From positions 1 to 34,276 of the forward strand of contig JAHDBV010000051.1 in assembly GCA_020630195.1 (NCBI GenBank): a DNA stretch of 34,276 nucleotides, in the 5' to 3' direction. Origin of the DNA: Acidimicrobiales bacterium (GTDB lineage Bacteria; Actinomycetota; Acidimicrobiia; Acidimicrobiales; SZUA-35). The position numbers and the translations under genes are program-made. The notes under the pieces were generated by a model that ran no database searches, was not told the origin of the DNA, and saw only the letters and a program-made list of their open reading frames with translations. Below are positions 15,549-23,574 of the stretch, one piece after another (position 1 is the first letter of the stretch; each line of letters opens with the position of its first letter).

Positions 15549-16151
15549 ATGACCACCCGGGCTCCGGCCACCGAACGCTCGCGTCGAACCCGAGCGCAGC
15601 TCGCCGGCGCGGCGCACGAGGTCGTGGCCCGTGAGGGTGCCGTGCTCGCCGACCGGATCGCGGCCGACGCGGGCGTCTCGACGGCGACGTTCTACGCCCA
15701 CTTCGAGACCCACGACGACGCCCTCGCCGCCGCACTCGATCTCGCACTGTCGGCGGTCGTCGACGCCGCCGAAGCCCGCTTCCATCTCGAGGCCCTGCTC
15801 GACCGAGGCGTCGCGGCCGTGGCCGCGGAGGTCGTCGCCGCGATGCACGAGGTGTTCCGGACCGAAGGGCCCGTGCTGCGCGTCGCCCTGGCCCGGCTGC
15901 CGGTGCACGCCGGGCTCCGGCAGGTCTACCGGCACCACGAGAGCCGCAGCCTCGATCATCTCGTCCGTCAGCTCGATCTGGCACAGAAGGCCGGTGTCGT
16001 GGGCGGCGGACCCGTCGTGAACCGGGCGACGTCACTCCTCGTCGTGCTCCAGGGCATCAACAACCCGCTGCTCACGAAGCGACACCTCGAACCGTCGGTG
16101 GCCGCCGATCTCACCCGCTCGATCGTGGCGCTCCTGGAGCCGGGACCGTGA
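15549..16151 (+). CDS. TetR-family transcriptional regulator
   Basis: A 200-residue regulator. The helix-turn-helix is at about residues 28-60 (VLADRIAADAGVSTATFYAHFETHDDAL), typical of TetR. The C-terminal helical region is the ligand-binding and dimer domain. It is divergent from the acyl-CoA dehydrogenase-fold gene, and a 19-bp palindrome in the gap is its likely operator. Repression released by an aromatic, acyl-CoA or steroid-like ligand would fit the target gene but is inference. Its stop overlaps the GTG of the DoxX-like gene (GTGA), so both are made from one transcript. Confidence 0.93.
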   Translation: MTTRAPATERSRRTRAQLAGAAHEVVAREGAVLADRIAADAGVSTATFYAHFETHDDALAAALDLALSAVVDAAEARFHLEALLDRGVAAVAAEVVAAMHEVFRTEGPVLRVALARLPVHAGLRQVYRHHESRSLDHLVRQLDLAQKAGVVGGGPVVNRATSLLVVLQGINNPLLTKRHLEPSVAADLTRSIVALLEPGP

Positions 16152-16561
16152 CCCGTACCGCGCTGCGCCTCCTCCTCGGGGCCTTCCTGGCGCTCGCCGG
16201 CCTGAGCCACCTCACCTGGGAGCGGTCGGAGTTCGCCGCGCAGGTGCCGTCGTGGTTCCCGCTCGACACCGATCTGGTGGTGATCGTCTCCGGGGTCGTG
16301 GAGATCGCTCTCGGCGTCGCCCTGCTCGCCGCCCCGGTGGCCGTGCGACCGCTCGTCGGTCTCGCCACCGCGGGGTTCTTCGTCGCCATCTTCCCCGGCA
16401 ACATCGCACAGTACGTCGAGGGCACCGACGCCTTCGGGCTCGACTCCGACACCGCTCGACTCGTGCGGCTCTTCTTCCAGCCGGTGCTCGTCGCCTGGGC
16501 GTGGTGGTCGACCCGGGCCGGCGATGCCCTGGCCGGGTGGCGGGACCGGCGGCCCGACTGA
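16148..16561 (+). CDS. DoxX-like membrane protein
   Basis: A 137-residue integral membrane protein with about four helices: LRLLLGAFLALAGLSHL, VVIVSGVVEIALGVALLAA, PLVGLATAGFFVAIFPGNI, and LVRLFFQPVLVAWAWW. The AGLSHLTW motif in the first helix and the FPGNIAQY loop are typical of DoxX-like proteins, a family linked loosely to thiol and redox balance in the membrane. It starts at GTG inside the TetR stop (GTGA overlap). It may be part of the same response as the divergent flavoprotein. The gene ends in a set of tandem hairpin repeats shared with the convergent gene. Confidence 0.8.
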   Translation: MTRTALRLLLGAFLALAGLSHLTWERSEFAAQVPSWFPLDTDLVVIVSGVVEIALGVALLAAPVAVRPLVGLATAGFFVAIFPGNIAQYVEGTDAFGLDSDTARLVRLFFQPVLVAWAWWSTRAGDALAGWRDRRPD

Positions 16562-16613
16562 CCGCTCAGGCGGTGTCGTCGCCGCTCAGGCGGTGTCGTC
16601 GCCGCTCAGGCGG
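16562..16613. repeat. Three tandem 20-bp units, each with a CCGC/GCGG stem, between convergent genes
   Basis: CCGCTCAGGCGG occurs at 16562-16573, 16582-16593 and 16602-16613, separated by TGTCGTCG. Each unit can fold as a 4-bp stem with a 4-nt loop. On the minus strand each copy carries the ACCGCCTGA that forms the end of the DUF1330 gene, so its last codons and stop have been triplicated. It may act as a two-way terminator. Confidence 0.8.
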
Positions 16614-17019
16614 TGTGGATGTCGGGACGGATCGTGATGAGGTCCTGGCAGAGCAAGCCGGCGTCGCGGTGTCGTGACATCGCCTTGTAGCCGGGGTGGT
16701 TGAGCGTCGCGATGAACGCGGCACGGGTCGGGAACTGGTTCACGAGCACGCCGTCCCAGTCGCCGTTGCCGATGAAGTAGCGCTCGGTCTCGCCGTAGAG
16801 CAGGCACACGCCGCCGACCTCCGCGGCCGCCTCCGCGAACGCATCGACGTAGCGGCGGTAGGCGGCGCCACCGGGCTCGTCGCCGCCGTGTTCGGGGTCG
16901 TCCGGCCCGTACTCGGCCTTCACCCGGAACTTCAGCAGGTTCACCTGCGTGACCGGCCCGTCGTGGGGGTCGTCCCGGAACGCCCGGAACTGGTCGGCGG
17001 TGGGTTGGAAGGCGGGCAT
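16606..17019 (-). CDS. DUF1330-type small dimeric alpha-beta barrel protein
   Basis: A 137-residue soluble protein of the ferredoxin-like alpha+beta barrel type seen in DUF1330 proteins: VTQVNLLKFR near the N-terminus, AYRRYVDAFAEAAAEVGG, then VLVNQFPTRAAFIATLNHPGY. The start ATG at 17019 has GGAG 6 nt upstream. The family's function is largely unknown; related folds act as small oxygenases or isomerases. It is convergent with the DoxX-like gene, and its stop lies in the first of three tandem repeats, as read on its strand. No catalytic assignment is possible. Confidence 0.8.
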   Translation of the reverse strand: MPAFQPTADQFRAFRDDPHDGPVTQVNLLKFRVKAEYGPDDPEHGGDEPGGAAYRRYVDAFAEAAAEVGGVCLLYGETERYFIGNGDWDGVLVNQFPTRAAFIATLNHPGYKAMSRHRDAGLLCQDLITIRPDIHTA

Positions 17020-17078
17020 GGGGTGCTCCGGGGGTCGGTGGTCGCGGTCGGGCCGGCGAGCCGCTTCGCCGTCGGGTC

Positions 17079-17084
17079 TAGTGT
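17079..17084 (+). promoter_or_regulatory. -10-like hexamer of the leaderless gene at 17092
   Basis: TAGTGT lies 7 nt before the ATG with no Shine-Dalgarno between; it is identical to the hexamer of the TetR gene. Confidence 0.55.
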
Positions 17085-17091
17085 CCGGACC

Positions 17092-18144
17092 ATGGTCGAG
17101 ACGGTCAAGTCGGCGGCGCCCGAACCTCCACACGACGATCAGGCGGCCTGGAGCTCCCTCGCCGAGCTCTACCACCGGTACCTGACGGGTCTGCTGCTCG
17201 GCATGGTCACCCGGCTCGGGACCGAACGGGCCGCCGAGGTGGTCTTCCGGACGTTCCGGAACCAGCACCTCGAAGCGTTCCATCCCGGGCTCGAGAAGCT
17301 CGGCCTCACCGACGAGCCCGATGCCGTGGCGTGTGCGAAGTACCACGTGCTGTCGAACGCCCTCGGTGGTGTCCGGGTCGAGTGGATCCCCGAGACCGAT
17401 CGCAAGTCGTGGGTGCGGTACCTGCCGCCACGCTGGATCTTCGACGGCGTCGCGGTGTGCGGTATCCCGACCGAGCTGAGCCGTGCGATGTTGCGGGGCT
17501 GGCACGGGCACAACGGCGTGTCGCTCGGCAACGACCGGCTCGGCTTCGTCGCCACGTCGCAGACGACCGACGGCCAGGTCGGCCTCGTCGGGTACTACGT
17601 CGAGGAGGATCACCCCCTCGACCCGGCCGATCGGGTGCGGTTCCGCCCGGGCGAACGGCCGCCGGGACCGGCCGCCGAGTTGCCGACGCCGACCTGGGAT
17701 CCGGTTCGGCTCGCCAAGGTCGAACGCAACTACGCGATGAACTACATCCACACGATCCTGCCGGCCATGGCCTCCGTGCTCGGCCCGGGCGACACCCGCT
17801 CGGTCGGCACCGTCGTCGGCCACCAGATCGGCATGCAGTTCCACCCCACGGTCATGGGCGACCTCGATCCGACGACCACGTCGTTCGCCGAACGCTTCAC
17901 CCGTCTGCTCAGCGGGCACGGCCCCTCGGCCGAGCTCGACCGCACCGGCGAGTTCCCGATCGTCCGCCTCGACACGTGGCGTCTCGTCGACCCGGCCACC
18001 GCCCATCCCGTCGTGTTCGACGCCTGGCATGCCCTCTGGCAGGGGCTGGCCGCCATGGAGGACCGGCACCTCGTCGTCCAGCGTCGGCTCGACACCGGCG
18101 ATGGCTGCTTCGAGTGGGAGGTCCGGCCCGGCTCGGTGCTGTGA
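17092..18144 (+). CDS. Hypothetical protein, unrecognised family
   Basis: A 350-residue soluble protein. I do not recognise a family with confidence. Notable stretches are a helical N-terminal part (WSSLAELYHRYLTGLLLGMV), CAKYHVLSNALGG at about residue 82, KSWVRYLPPRWIFDGVAVCG, and a C-terminal helical part with YAMNYIHTILPAMASVLG and HQIGMQFHPTVMGDL. The conserved-looking His and Cys in CAKYHVLSN and HQIGMQFH could form a metal or catalytic site, and the general layout recalls hydrolases that open small rings, but that is speculation. It has no signal peptide. It is transcribed alone from a leaderless promoter and is followed 47 bases later by a lipoprotein gene. Confidence 0.7.
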   Translation: MVETVKSAAPEPPHDDQAAWSSLAELYHRYLTGLLLGMVTRLGTERAAEVVFRTFRNQHLEAFHPGLEKLGLTDEPDAVACAKYHVLSNALGGVRVEWIPETDRKSWVRYLPPRWIFDGVAVCGIPTELSRAMLRGWHGHNGVSLGNDRLGFVATSQTTDGQVGLVGYYVEEDHPLDPADRVRFRPGERPPGPAAELPTPTWDPVRLAKVERNYAMNYIHTILPAMASVLGPGDTRSVGTVVGHQIGMQFHPTVMGDLDPTTTSFAERFTRLLSGHGPSAELDRTGEFPIVRLDTWRLVDPATAHPVVFDAWHALWQGLAAMEDRHLVVQRRLDTGDGCFEWEVRPGSVL

Positions 18145-18179
18145 TCGCGGTCGATGGCGAGCCCGGCCGTCGCCGCTGC

Positions 18180-18185
18180 CAGGAT
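18180..18185 (+). promoter_or_regulatory. -10-like hexamer of the leaderless lipoprotein hydrolase gene
   Basis: CAGGAT lies 6 nt before the ATG at 18192. The same hexamer at the same distance precedes the MFS gene. Confidence 0.5.
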
Positions 18186-18191
18186 GACGGG

Positions 18192-19493
18192 ATGCCCAGG
18201 CGCCCCCGCTCCCGATCGCTCGCTCTCGTCGTGGTTGCGCTGATGGCCGCCGCCTGCGGTTCGGCCGGAGATGACGCGGCGGGGTCCGACACGACGACCA
18301 CCGCGGCGCCGACGACCACGACCACCGAATCGACGACGACCATGGCCGATGACGAGACGACCACGACGGCGCCCGCGACGACGGCACCGCCGACCACCGC
18401 CGCCCCGACCACGACCGTGCCCACCCACTCGGACGACCTCGAACCCGTCGAACTCCTCGGCGACGGTCCCTACGAGATCGGCTCGTTCAACATCCTGCTC
18501 AACGGGATCGAGAACGGACGTCCACTCGCCGTGCAGGTCTGGTATCCGCTGGCCGAAGGCGTCACGGCCGAGCCGATGCGGTACACGTTCATCACGGGTG
18601 ACTTCTACGACTCCGACACGGCCCTCGACCTGAAGGCGACGGAGGACACCACCTCCCCGGACGGGCCCTTCCCGCTCGTCGTCTACTCCCACGGCTCGGG
18701 TGGCCTCCGGTTCATCCACAGCGACTACACCGAGACCCTCGCCACACACGGCTACGTCGTGGTCGCCCCCGACCACATCGGCAACACCGCCGTCGAGCAG
18801 TTCCTCCAGTCGGAGGACGACCGGGAGACCGTGGCGTTCAACCGCGTGGCCGACATCACCTGGGTGCTCGACACCGTGCTCTCCGGCGACCGGGGCCTGG
18901 AACCGATCCAGGCGATCGTCGACCCGGAGCGCATCGCCGTGACCGGGCACAGCTTCGGCGGATTCACCGCCTACGGCATCGCCGCCGGGTTCGAGAACCC
19001 GATCGGGGCGGTGCCCGCCGACGATCGGGTGAAGGCGATCATCCCGCTCGCTCCCGCGGTCGGCGCCCGGGGCGAGCCGACACTGCTCGACGACGCGACC
19101 CTCGCCCGGGTCGACGTGCCGGCCCTCGTCATCGCCGGATCCGACGATGCGACCACCCCGGTGGAACCGAACGTGAACCGGGCCTGGGAACTGACGAACT
19201 CCGAACCCCACTATCGGCTCGAGTTGCTCGCCGCCGACCACCAGAGCTTCACCGACGTGTGCGACTACCTGACCGCCTTCGACAACGGCCAGGAGGTGAG
19301 CGATGCCGTGCGGGGCATCATCGAGACGTTCGCCGAAGCCGGGTGCGCCGAGGGCCAGATGCCGATCGAACGGGTCCAGGCGCTGACGAACACCTTCGCG
19401 GTGCGGTTCCTCGACTCGGTGTTCCGAGACGGCGAGATGATCGATCCGACGACGCACAGCGCCGGCGCCGACACGATCTACCGGCGCCGCTGA
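18192..19493 (+). CDS. Lipoprotein alpha/beta hydrolase (dienelactone hydrolase / PAF-acetylhydrolase-like)
   Basis: A 433-residue exported lipoprotein esterase or lipase. The signal peptide ends in LMAAAC (Cys near residue 22), followed by a threonine-rich linker to about residue 77. The catalytic domain contains LVVYSHGSGG (oxyanion loop), VAPDHIGN, the nucleophile elbow GHSFGG, IAGSDDATTPVE (acid region) and AADHQSFTD, where the His is the third triad member. The layout resembles platelet-activating-factor acetylhydrolase-like and dienelactone hydrolases. The frame is open far upstream, but the lipobox and the CAGGAT hexamer fix the start at 18192. It should act at the cell surface on esters; the natural substrate is unknown. 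Confidence 0.88.
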   Translation: MPRRPRSRSLALVVVALMAAACGSAGDDAAGSDTTTTAAPTTTTTESTTTMADDETTTTAPATTAPPTTAAPTTTVPTHSDDLEPVELLGDGPYEIGSFNILLNGIENGRPLAVQVWYPLAEGVTAEPMRYTFITGDFYDSDTALDLKATEDTTSPDGPFPLVVYSHGSGGLRFIHSDYTETLATHGYVVVAPDHIGNTAVEQFLQSEDDRETVAFNRVADITWVLDTVLSGDRGLEPIQAIVDPERIAVTGHSFGGFTAYGIAAGFENPIGAVPADDRVKAIIPLAPAVGARGEPTLLDDATLARVDVPALVIAGSDDATTPVEPNVNRAWELTNSEPHYRLELLAADHQSFTDVCDYLTAFDNGQEVSDAVRGIIETFAEAGCAEGQMPIERVQALTNTFAVRFLDSVFRDGEMIDPTTHSAGADTIYRRR

Positions 19494-19523
19494 GCGACGG
19501 CCCCGACGCTCGCCGCGAACTGC

Positions 19524-19529
19524 CAGACT
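19524..19529 (+). promoter_or_regulatory. Possible -10 hexamer for the gene at 19567
   Basis: CAGACT lies 37 nt before the start. A transcript starting near 19536 would carry a short leader with GGGAG at 19556-19560, a proper Shine-Dalgarno. Confidence 0.35.
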
Positions 19530-19566
19530 GGCCCGACGCGACGAGCACTCGAGCCGGGAGCCACCG

Positions 19567-20568
19567 ATGACCGACATCAGCACCGAGAGCGCCAGCCTCA
19601 AGGCCAGCCTCAACCACCAGCGTCGGGCGGCGATCACCCACGGCGGCGCGGTCGACCACGCCGGTCGGGTCACCGTCGAGCGCATGGTCGGTTTCGACAT
19701 GACCCGGACCATCTTCGGGGCACTCACCGGCGTCCCGAAGATGTTCATGACCGAGAAGCTCGCGAAGGAGCCGGTGTGGCACGCCGCCGACGCCGCCGCC
19801 GTCGACGAGGCGTACGCCGCGGCGGAAGCCGCCGACCCGGCCCCGACGATCGATCAACGCCTGGTCGACTTCATGGTGTCGGAATGCGACTTCAGCATGG
19901 AACACGCCGACGGCACGTTCCTCGAGCACCTGGTGTTCTGTCACGACTACGCCGCACGCCACTACCCGCAGCATTCGCCGAACGTGGCGTTGCTGCACTC
20001 GATCCTCGGCACGGCCACCAACACCTTCGCCATGGAGGCATCGAAGATCCCGGCGCTGAACGAACTCCTCACCGAGTTCGAGGCGCTCCACGTCGAGGTC
20101 TTCCCGTCGACCCTGCGGCTGTTCTACGAGGGGTCGTTCCTCGACGAGCTCGAGGCCAACCTGCACCGCCTCGACCGGCTCGAGACGCTCCACCTGCATC
20201 GGGTGATCGACAACGAGCCGCTCTCGATCGACGCCGAGAACCTCTGGATCAACCTGAACTTCCATCTGATGCACTTCGTCGACTTCATGCCGGCGGCGAA
20301 CTGGTCGACCCATCGGGCCGATCCGCTGCTCCAGATGTTCCGGCGCCTGTCCGACCTGCTCGACCGTGCCGGCAAGCGGGAGGCGACGGTCGACGTCACC
20401 TTCCCGACCGACAAGGTCGACCCGGTGGGGGAGGACCGGACCCTGTTCGGTCGGATCAGTGGTCTGTTGCCGGCGTCGGTGACGATCAAGCTCGCTCGCA
20501 AGTCGATCCTCGAGTACTCCGAGGCCGCCGGACACGACCTGTCGTATCGGATCGACTGGGCCGACTGA
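19567..20568 (+). CDS. Hypothetical protein, unrecognised family
   Basis: A 333-residue soluble, acidic, mainly helical protein. The start has GGGAG 6 nt upstream. Stretches that look conserved are MVGFDMTRTIFGALTGVPKMF, a His-rich middle (FLEHLVFCHDYAARHYPQHS), LHSILGTATNTFAME, and NLNFHLMHFVDFMPA. The clustered His and Glu residues (EHLVFCHDY, ARHYPQH, NFHLMHF) could bind metal, as in di-iron or HD-type helical bundles, but no exact HD or ferritin spacing is evident. No signal peptide is present. I cannot name a function. Confidence 0.7.
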   Translation: MTDISTESASLKASLNHQRRAAITHGGAVDHAGRVTVERMVGFDMTRTIFGALTGVPKMFMTEKLAKEPVWHAADAAAVDEAYAAAEAADPAPTIDQRLVDFMVSECDFSMEHADGTFLEHLVFCHDYAARHYPQHSPNVALLHSILGTATNTFAMEASKIPALNELLTEFEALHVEVFPSTLRLFYEGSFLDELEANLHRLDRLETLHLHRVIDNEPLSIDAENLWINLNFHLMHFVDFMPAANWSTHRADPLLQMFRRLSDLLDRAGKREATVDVTFPTDKVDPVGEDRTLFGRISGLLPASVTIKLARKSILEYSEAAGHDLSYRIDWAD

Positions 20569-20603
20569 GCCCCCTCCTCCGCGCAGCGGCGCCGACCACC
20601 GGA

Positions 20604-20664
20604 GCCGACACGGGTCGGGTCGGCCCTGTCACCCTTACGAGAGGTGAAACCCTCGCCCCGAGGG
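20604..20664 (+). promoter_or_regulatory. Two hairpins in the leader of the phosphatidyltransferase operon
   Basis: GCCGAC (20604-20609) pairs with GTCGGC (20619-20624); it may terminate the upstream gene. CCCTCG (20650-20655) pairs with CGAGGG (20659-20664) over a 3-nt loop; an upstream GAGG (20641-20644) could compete for part of the same arm. The 131-base gap holds no other gene. Confidence 0.4.
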
Positions 20665-20699
20665 GAACGCCACGCCGGGCCGACCGGTTGGTGACCGTG

Positions 20700-21383
20700 A
20701 TGTTCGATTCGACCCTGCGCCCCGTGAAGGACGCCGCCCTGTCGCCATTCGCAGCCGGGCCGGCGTCCCGCCTGCACCCTCTGACGGTCTCCGTCGCCGG
20801 GCTCGGCGTCTCCCTCGCCGCCGCGGTGGCCGCCTGGCGCGGCGCCGTGGTGCTTTCCGTCGCCCTGTGGCTCCTCGGACGTCTCCTCGACGGCTTCGAC
20901 GGGACGCTCGCTCGTGCCACCGGGCGCCAGAGTGACCTCGGCGGGCTGCTCGACTTCCTCTTCGACACCGTCGGCTATCTCGCCGTGCCGCTCGGACTGG
21001 CGCTCGCCGTCGACGACCGGACGACGTGGATCACCACGGCGGTCGTGCTCGCCACCTTCTACCTGAACGCCGTGTCGCTCGGTCAGGTCGCCGCGGTGCT
21101 CGAGAAGCGTGCCCGGGGGGCCGCCGCCTCGGGGGCGCCGACCAGCACGGTGCTGCCCCGTGGGCTCGTCGAGGGCACCGAGACGATCGTGTTCTTCACC
21201 ATCGCCCTCGCCGTGCCGTCACTCGCCTGGCTCGTGTGGTCGGCGATGGCGGTCGCCGTCGTGGCCACGGTCGTCGAGCGCACCTGGTGGATCCGCCACC
21301 ACCTCCGCGCTGGGGCCGCGAAGCCCCCGGCGGCCGGGTCACCCCTGCGAGTCGAGGCCTCCGCACTGGAGGTGACCCGATGA
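20700..21383 (+). CDS. CDP-alcohol phosphatidyltransferase family membrane protein
   Basis: A 227-residue membrane enzyme with about five to six helices. The active-site signature D-x2-D-G-x2-A-R-x8-G-x3-D-x3-D is complete in DGFDGTLARATGRQSDLGGL followed by LDFLFD. Members swap CMP of a CDP-alcohol (usually CDP-diacylglycerol) for an acceptor such as glycerol phosphate, inositol phosphate or serine; the acceptor cannot be told here. ATG at 20700 is chosen over the GTG at 20691 because homologues begin shortly before the first helix; the Shine-Dalgarno is weak. The stop overlaps the start of the TVP38-like gene (ATGA). Confidence 0.87.
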   Translation: MFDSTLRPVKDAALSPFAAGPASRLHPLTVSVAGLGVSLAAAVAAWRGAVVLSVALWLLGRLLDGFDGTLARATGRQSDLGGLLDFLFDTVGYLAVPLGLALAVDDRTTWITTAVVLATFYLNAVSLGQVAAVLEKRARGAAASGAPTSTVLPRGLVEGTETIVFFTIALAVPSLAWLVWSAMAVAVVATVVERTWWIRHHLRAGAAKPPAAGSPLRVEASALEVTR

Positions 21384-22120
21384 ACCGGGTCTGGGTGCAA
21401 CGAGGTGCGATCGCCGCGCTCTGGCTGTCGGCGATCCTCGGGTGGCGTTGGTTCCAGCAACGTGAGGGCCTCTCGACGATCGAGACCGCGCAGCAACTCG
21501 TCGACGCGATCGACGGGGCGTGGTGGGGGCTGCTCGCCTTCGGGCTCGCCTACCTCGCCCGACCGATCCTGCTGTTCCCGGCGAGCATCGCCACGGTCGC
21601 CTCGGGGCTGCTGTTCGGCCCCGTCGTCGGGGTGCTCGCCGTGGTCGTGGCCGCCAACGCCTCGGCGATGCTCGCCTACGTCATCGGGCGCGCCCTCGCC
21701 GGCGGCTCACGCCGGGGCGCCGCCGGGGACGAGGGCGACGAGCACGCCGGCCTCGTCCGGCGCTGGGGCGACCGCATGCGAAGCAACAGCTTCGAGACCG
21801 TGTTCGTCATGCGGCTGCTGTTCCTGCCCTACGACCTCGTGAACTACGCGAGCGGGGCACTGCGGATCCGGTGGACGTCGTTCCTGCTCGCCACCGCCCT
21901 CGGCACGCTGCCCGGCACCATCGCGTTCGTTCTGCTCGGCGCCTCGATCGAGCGCCTCGACGAAGGCTTCGGCGGCATCAACCCGTGGACGATCGTGGCG
22001 AGCGTCGCCATCTTCGTCGTGAGCATCGCCATCGCCCGGATCACCCGGGCCCGCACCACGATGCCTCCGGTCGACGAGGCGACGATCGACGCCGAACCCG
22101 TCGACTCGATGAGCCGCTGA
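21380..22120 (+). CDS. TVP38/TMEM64 (VTT-domain, DedA-like) membrane protein
   Basis: A 246-residue membrane protein with six or so helices. The VTT-domain signatures are RPILLFPASIATVASGLLFG in the first re-entrant part and FVMRLLFLPYDLVNYASGA in the second, followed by LATALGTLPGTIAFVLLG. VTT/DedA proteins are linked to lipid scrambling, undecaprenyl-phosphate or phospholipid flipping and membrane homeostasis. GGAGG at 21368-21372, 7 nt upstream, and the ATGA overlap give the start. It is flanked by a phospholipid-synthesis enzyme and a flavin disulfide reductase, a combination also known in other bacteria, sometimes as fusions. Confidence 0.9.
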   Translation: MNRVWVQRGAIAALWLSAILGWRWFQQREGLSTIETAQQLVDAIDGAWWGLLAFGLAYLARPILLFPASIATVASGLLFGPVVGVLAVVVAANASAMLAYVIGRALAGGSRRGAAGDEGDEHAGLVRRWGDRMRSNSFETVFVMRLLFLPYDLVNYASGALRIRWTSFLLATALGTLPGTIAFVLLGASIERLDEGFGGINPWTIVASVAIFVVSIAIARITRARTTMPPVDEATIDAEPVDSMSR

Positions 22121-22121
22121 C

Positions 22122-23540
22122 ATGGCCGAGCTCGACCCCACCCACACCTACGACGCCCTCGTGATCGGCGCCGGCTCCGGTGGCCTCACCCTCGCGATCG
22201 GGCTCGCGGGATTCGACCGGGACGTCGTGCTCGTGGAGGGCGGTGACGTCGGCGGCGACTGCACCAACGTCGGCTGTGTTCCATCCAAGGCGTTGCTGCA
22301 CGCCGCCCGGGTCGGTGAACCCGACGGACTGGCCTGGACCCGGGCGAAGCGGGACCACCTCCGGGACCACGAAACCGACGAGATGGCCGAGCACGAACGG
22401 ATCACGCTCGTCGCCGGTTGGGCCCGACTCACCGACCGTCGTGATCCCCACGTCGTGCTCGTCACCACGCCCGCCGGTGACGAACTCGAGATCCGGGCCG
22501 AGCACGTCGTCGTCTGCGCCGGCTCGGCACCCGTCCGCTTCGACATCGACGGCCTCGCTGCGGAGCGGCTCGTCACCAACGAGGAACTGTTCGAGCTCGA
22601 TCGGGTGCCGGAGCATCTGCTGATCGTCGGCGGCGGACCGATCTCGCTCGAGATGGCCACCGCGTTCGGAGATCTCGGCACCACCGTCACGATCGTCGAG
22701 CGGGAGGAGCGCCTGCTCGCCAACGAGGACCCGCTCGTCTCCGACACCGTCGCCGCGGCCCTGCGGGCCCGTGGCGTCGACGTGCGGACCGGCACGACGC
22801 TCGAACGGCTCGAGGCGGACGGCTCCACCGCGGTGCTCGCCGACGGCAGCCGGATCGACGGCGTCGACCTCGTGCTGTTGGCCGCCGGCCGGCGCCCGAA
22901 ACTCGACCGGCTCGATCTCGACACCGCCGGGGTCGCCCACGGGCGGCGGGGGATCACGATCGACGACTGGGGCCGAACGAACGTGCCCGGCATCTGGGCC
23001 GTCGGTGATGTCACGGGCGAGACCCTGACGACCCACGGCGCCAACGCGATGGGTCGACGAACGGTGCGGGCGATCGCGCTCCCGAAGCTCCCGACCCTGG
23101 GTGGGCTCCGGGCGATGCCCCAGGCCGTGTACTCCCGACCCGAGGTCGCCTCGGTCGGGCTGAGCACCGCCGAGGTCGAACGCCGCCACCTCGCCGGACG
23201 CCGCCGCTACACCGCCGATCTCACCGAACTCGATCGTGGCTACACCGATGACCTCGACCACGGCCTCGTCGTGGTCGACGTCGAACGATTCACCGGTCGG
23301 GTGCTGCGGGCCGCGATCGTCGGGCCCGCCGCGGCGGAGTGGATCGGCATCTTCACGATGGCGATCGACCACGGCATCGGGCTCCGCAAGATGTTCGGCA
23401 CCATCCACCCGTACCCCTCCCACGCACAGGCCGTCGGACGGATCGTCGACGACTTCACCCGTGACACCCTCCCGGCGCTGCCGGCGGAGTGGTGGGGCAT
23501 GGCCCGCGGCCGCGTGTTCGACCGGATCCGGCGTTCCTGA
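22122..23540 (+). CDS. Mercuric reductase-like class I pyridine nucleotide-disulfide oxidoreductase
   Basis: A 472-residue FAD enzyme related to dihydrolipoamide dehydrogenase and mercuric reductase. It has the FAD motif VIGAGSGGLT near the N-terminus, the redox pair Cys47/Cys52 in GGDCTNVGCVPSK, the NAD(P)H motif IVGGGPISLEMA, a second FAD motif GIWAVGDVTGE, and the C-terminal dimer domain with TIHPYPSHAQA, where the His is the acid-base partner. It lacks the N-terminal heavy-metal domain and the C-terminal cysteine pair of true mercuric reductases, so mercury reduction is unlikely. It starts 1 nt after the TVP38-like stop and is co-translated. Its physiological acceptor is unknown. Confidence 0.9.
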   Translation: MAELDPTHTYDALVIGAGSGGLTLAIGLAGFDRDVVLVEGGDVGGDCTNVGCVPSKALLHAARVGEPDGLAWTRAKRDHLRDHETDEMAEHERITLVAGWARLTDRRDPHVVLVTTPAGDELEIRAEHVVVCAGSAPVRFDIDGLAAERLVTNEELFELDRVPEHLLIVGGGPISLEMATAFGDLGTTVTIVEREERLLANEDPLVSDTVAAALRARGVDVRTGTTLERLEADGSTAVLADGSRIDGVDLVLLAAGRRPKLDRLDLDTAGVAHGRRGITIDDWGRTNVPGIWAVGDVTGETLTTHGANAMGRRTVRAIALPKLPTLGGLRAMPQAVYSRPEVASVGLSTAEVERRHLAGRRRYTADLTELDRGYTDDLDHGLVVVDVERFTGRVLRAAIVGPAAAEWIGIFTMAIDHGIGLRKMFGTIHPYPSHAQAVGRIVDDFTRDTLPALPAEWWGMARGRVFDRIRRS

Positions 23541-23574
23541 CCGAACCCGGGTGGTCGTGCGGCATCGCCACCGC

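Noticed and set aside
17331..18191. Extension of the lipoprotein hydrolase frame upstream of 18192
   Set aside because: It overlaps the coding region of the preceding gene and reads as arginine/proline-rich noise. The lipobox and CAGGAT hexamer place the start at 18192.
18284..18420. ACG/ACC-rich stretch as a non-coding repeat
   Set aside because: It is in frame and encodes the threonine-rich linker of a lipoprotein, common in surface proteins of these bacteria.
20569..20699. Known riboswitch before the phosphatidyltransferase
   Set aside because: The core motifs of the TPP, cobalamin, SAM, glycine and ydaO classes, as far as I can recall them, are not present in order; only simple hairpins remain.
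22122..23540. Mercury resistance by the disulfide reductase
   Set aside because: The N-terminal heavy-metal domain and the C-terminal cysteine pair are missing and no merR, merT or merP gene is nearby.
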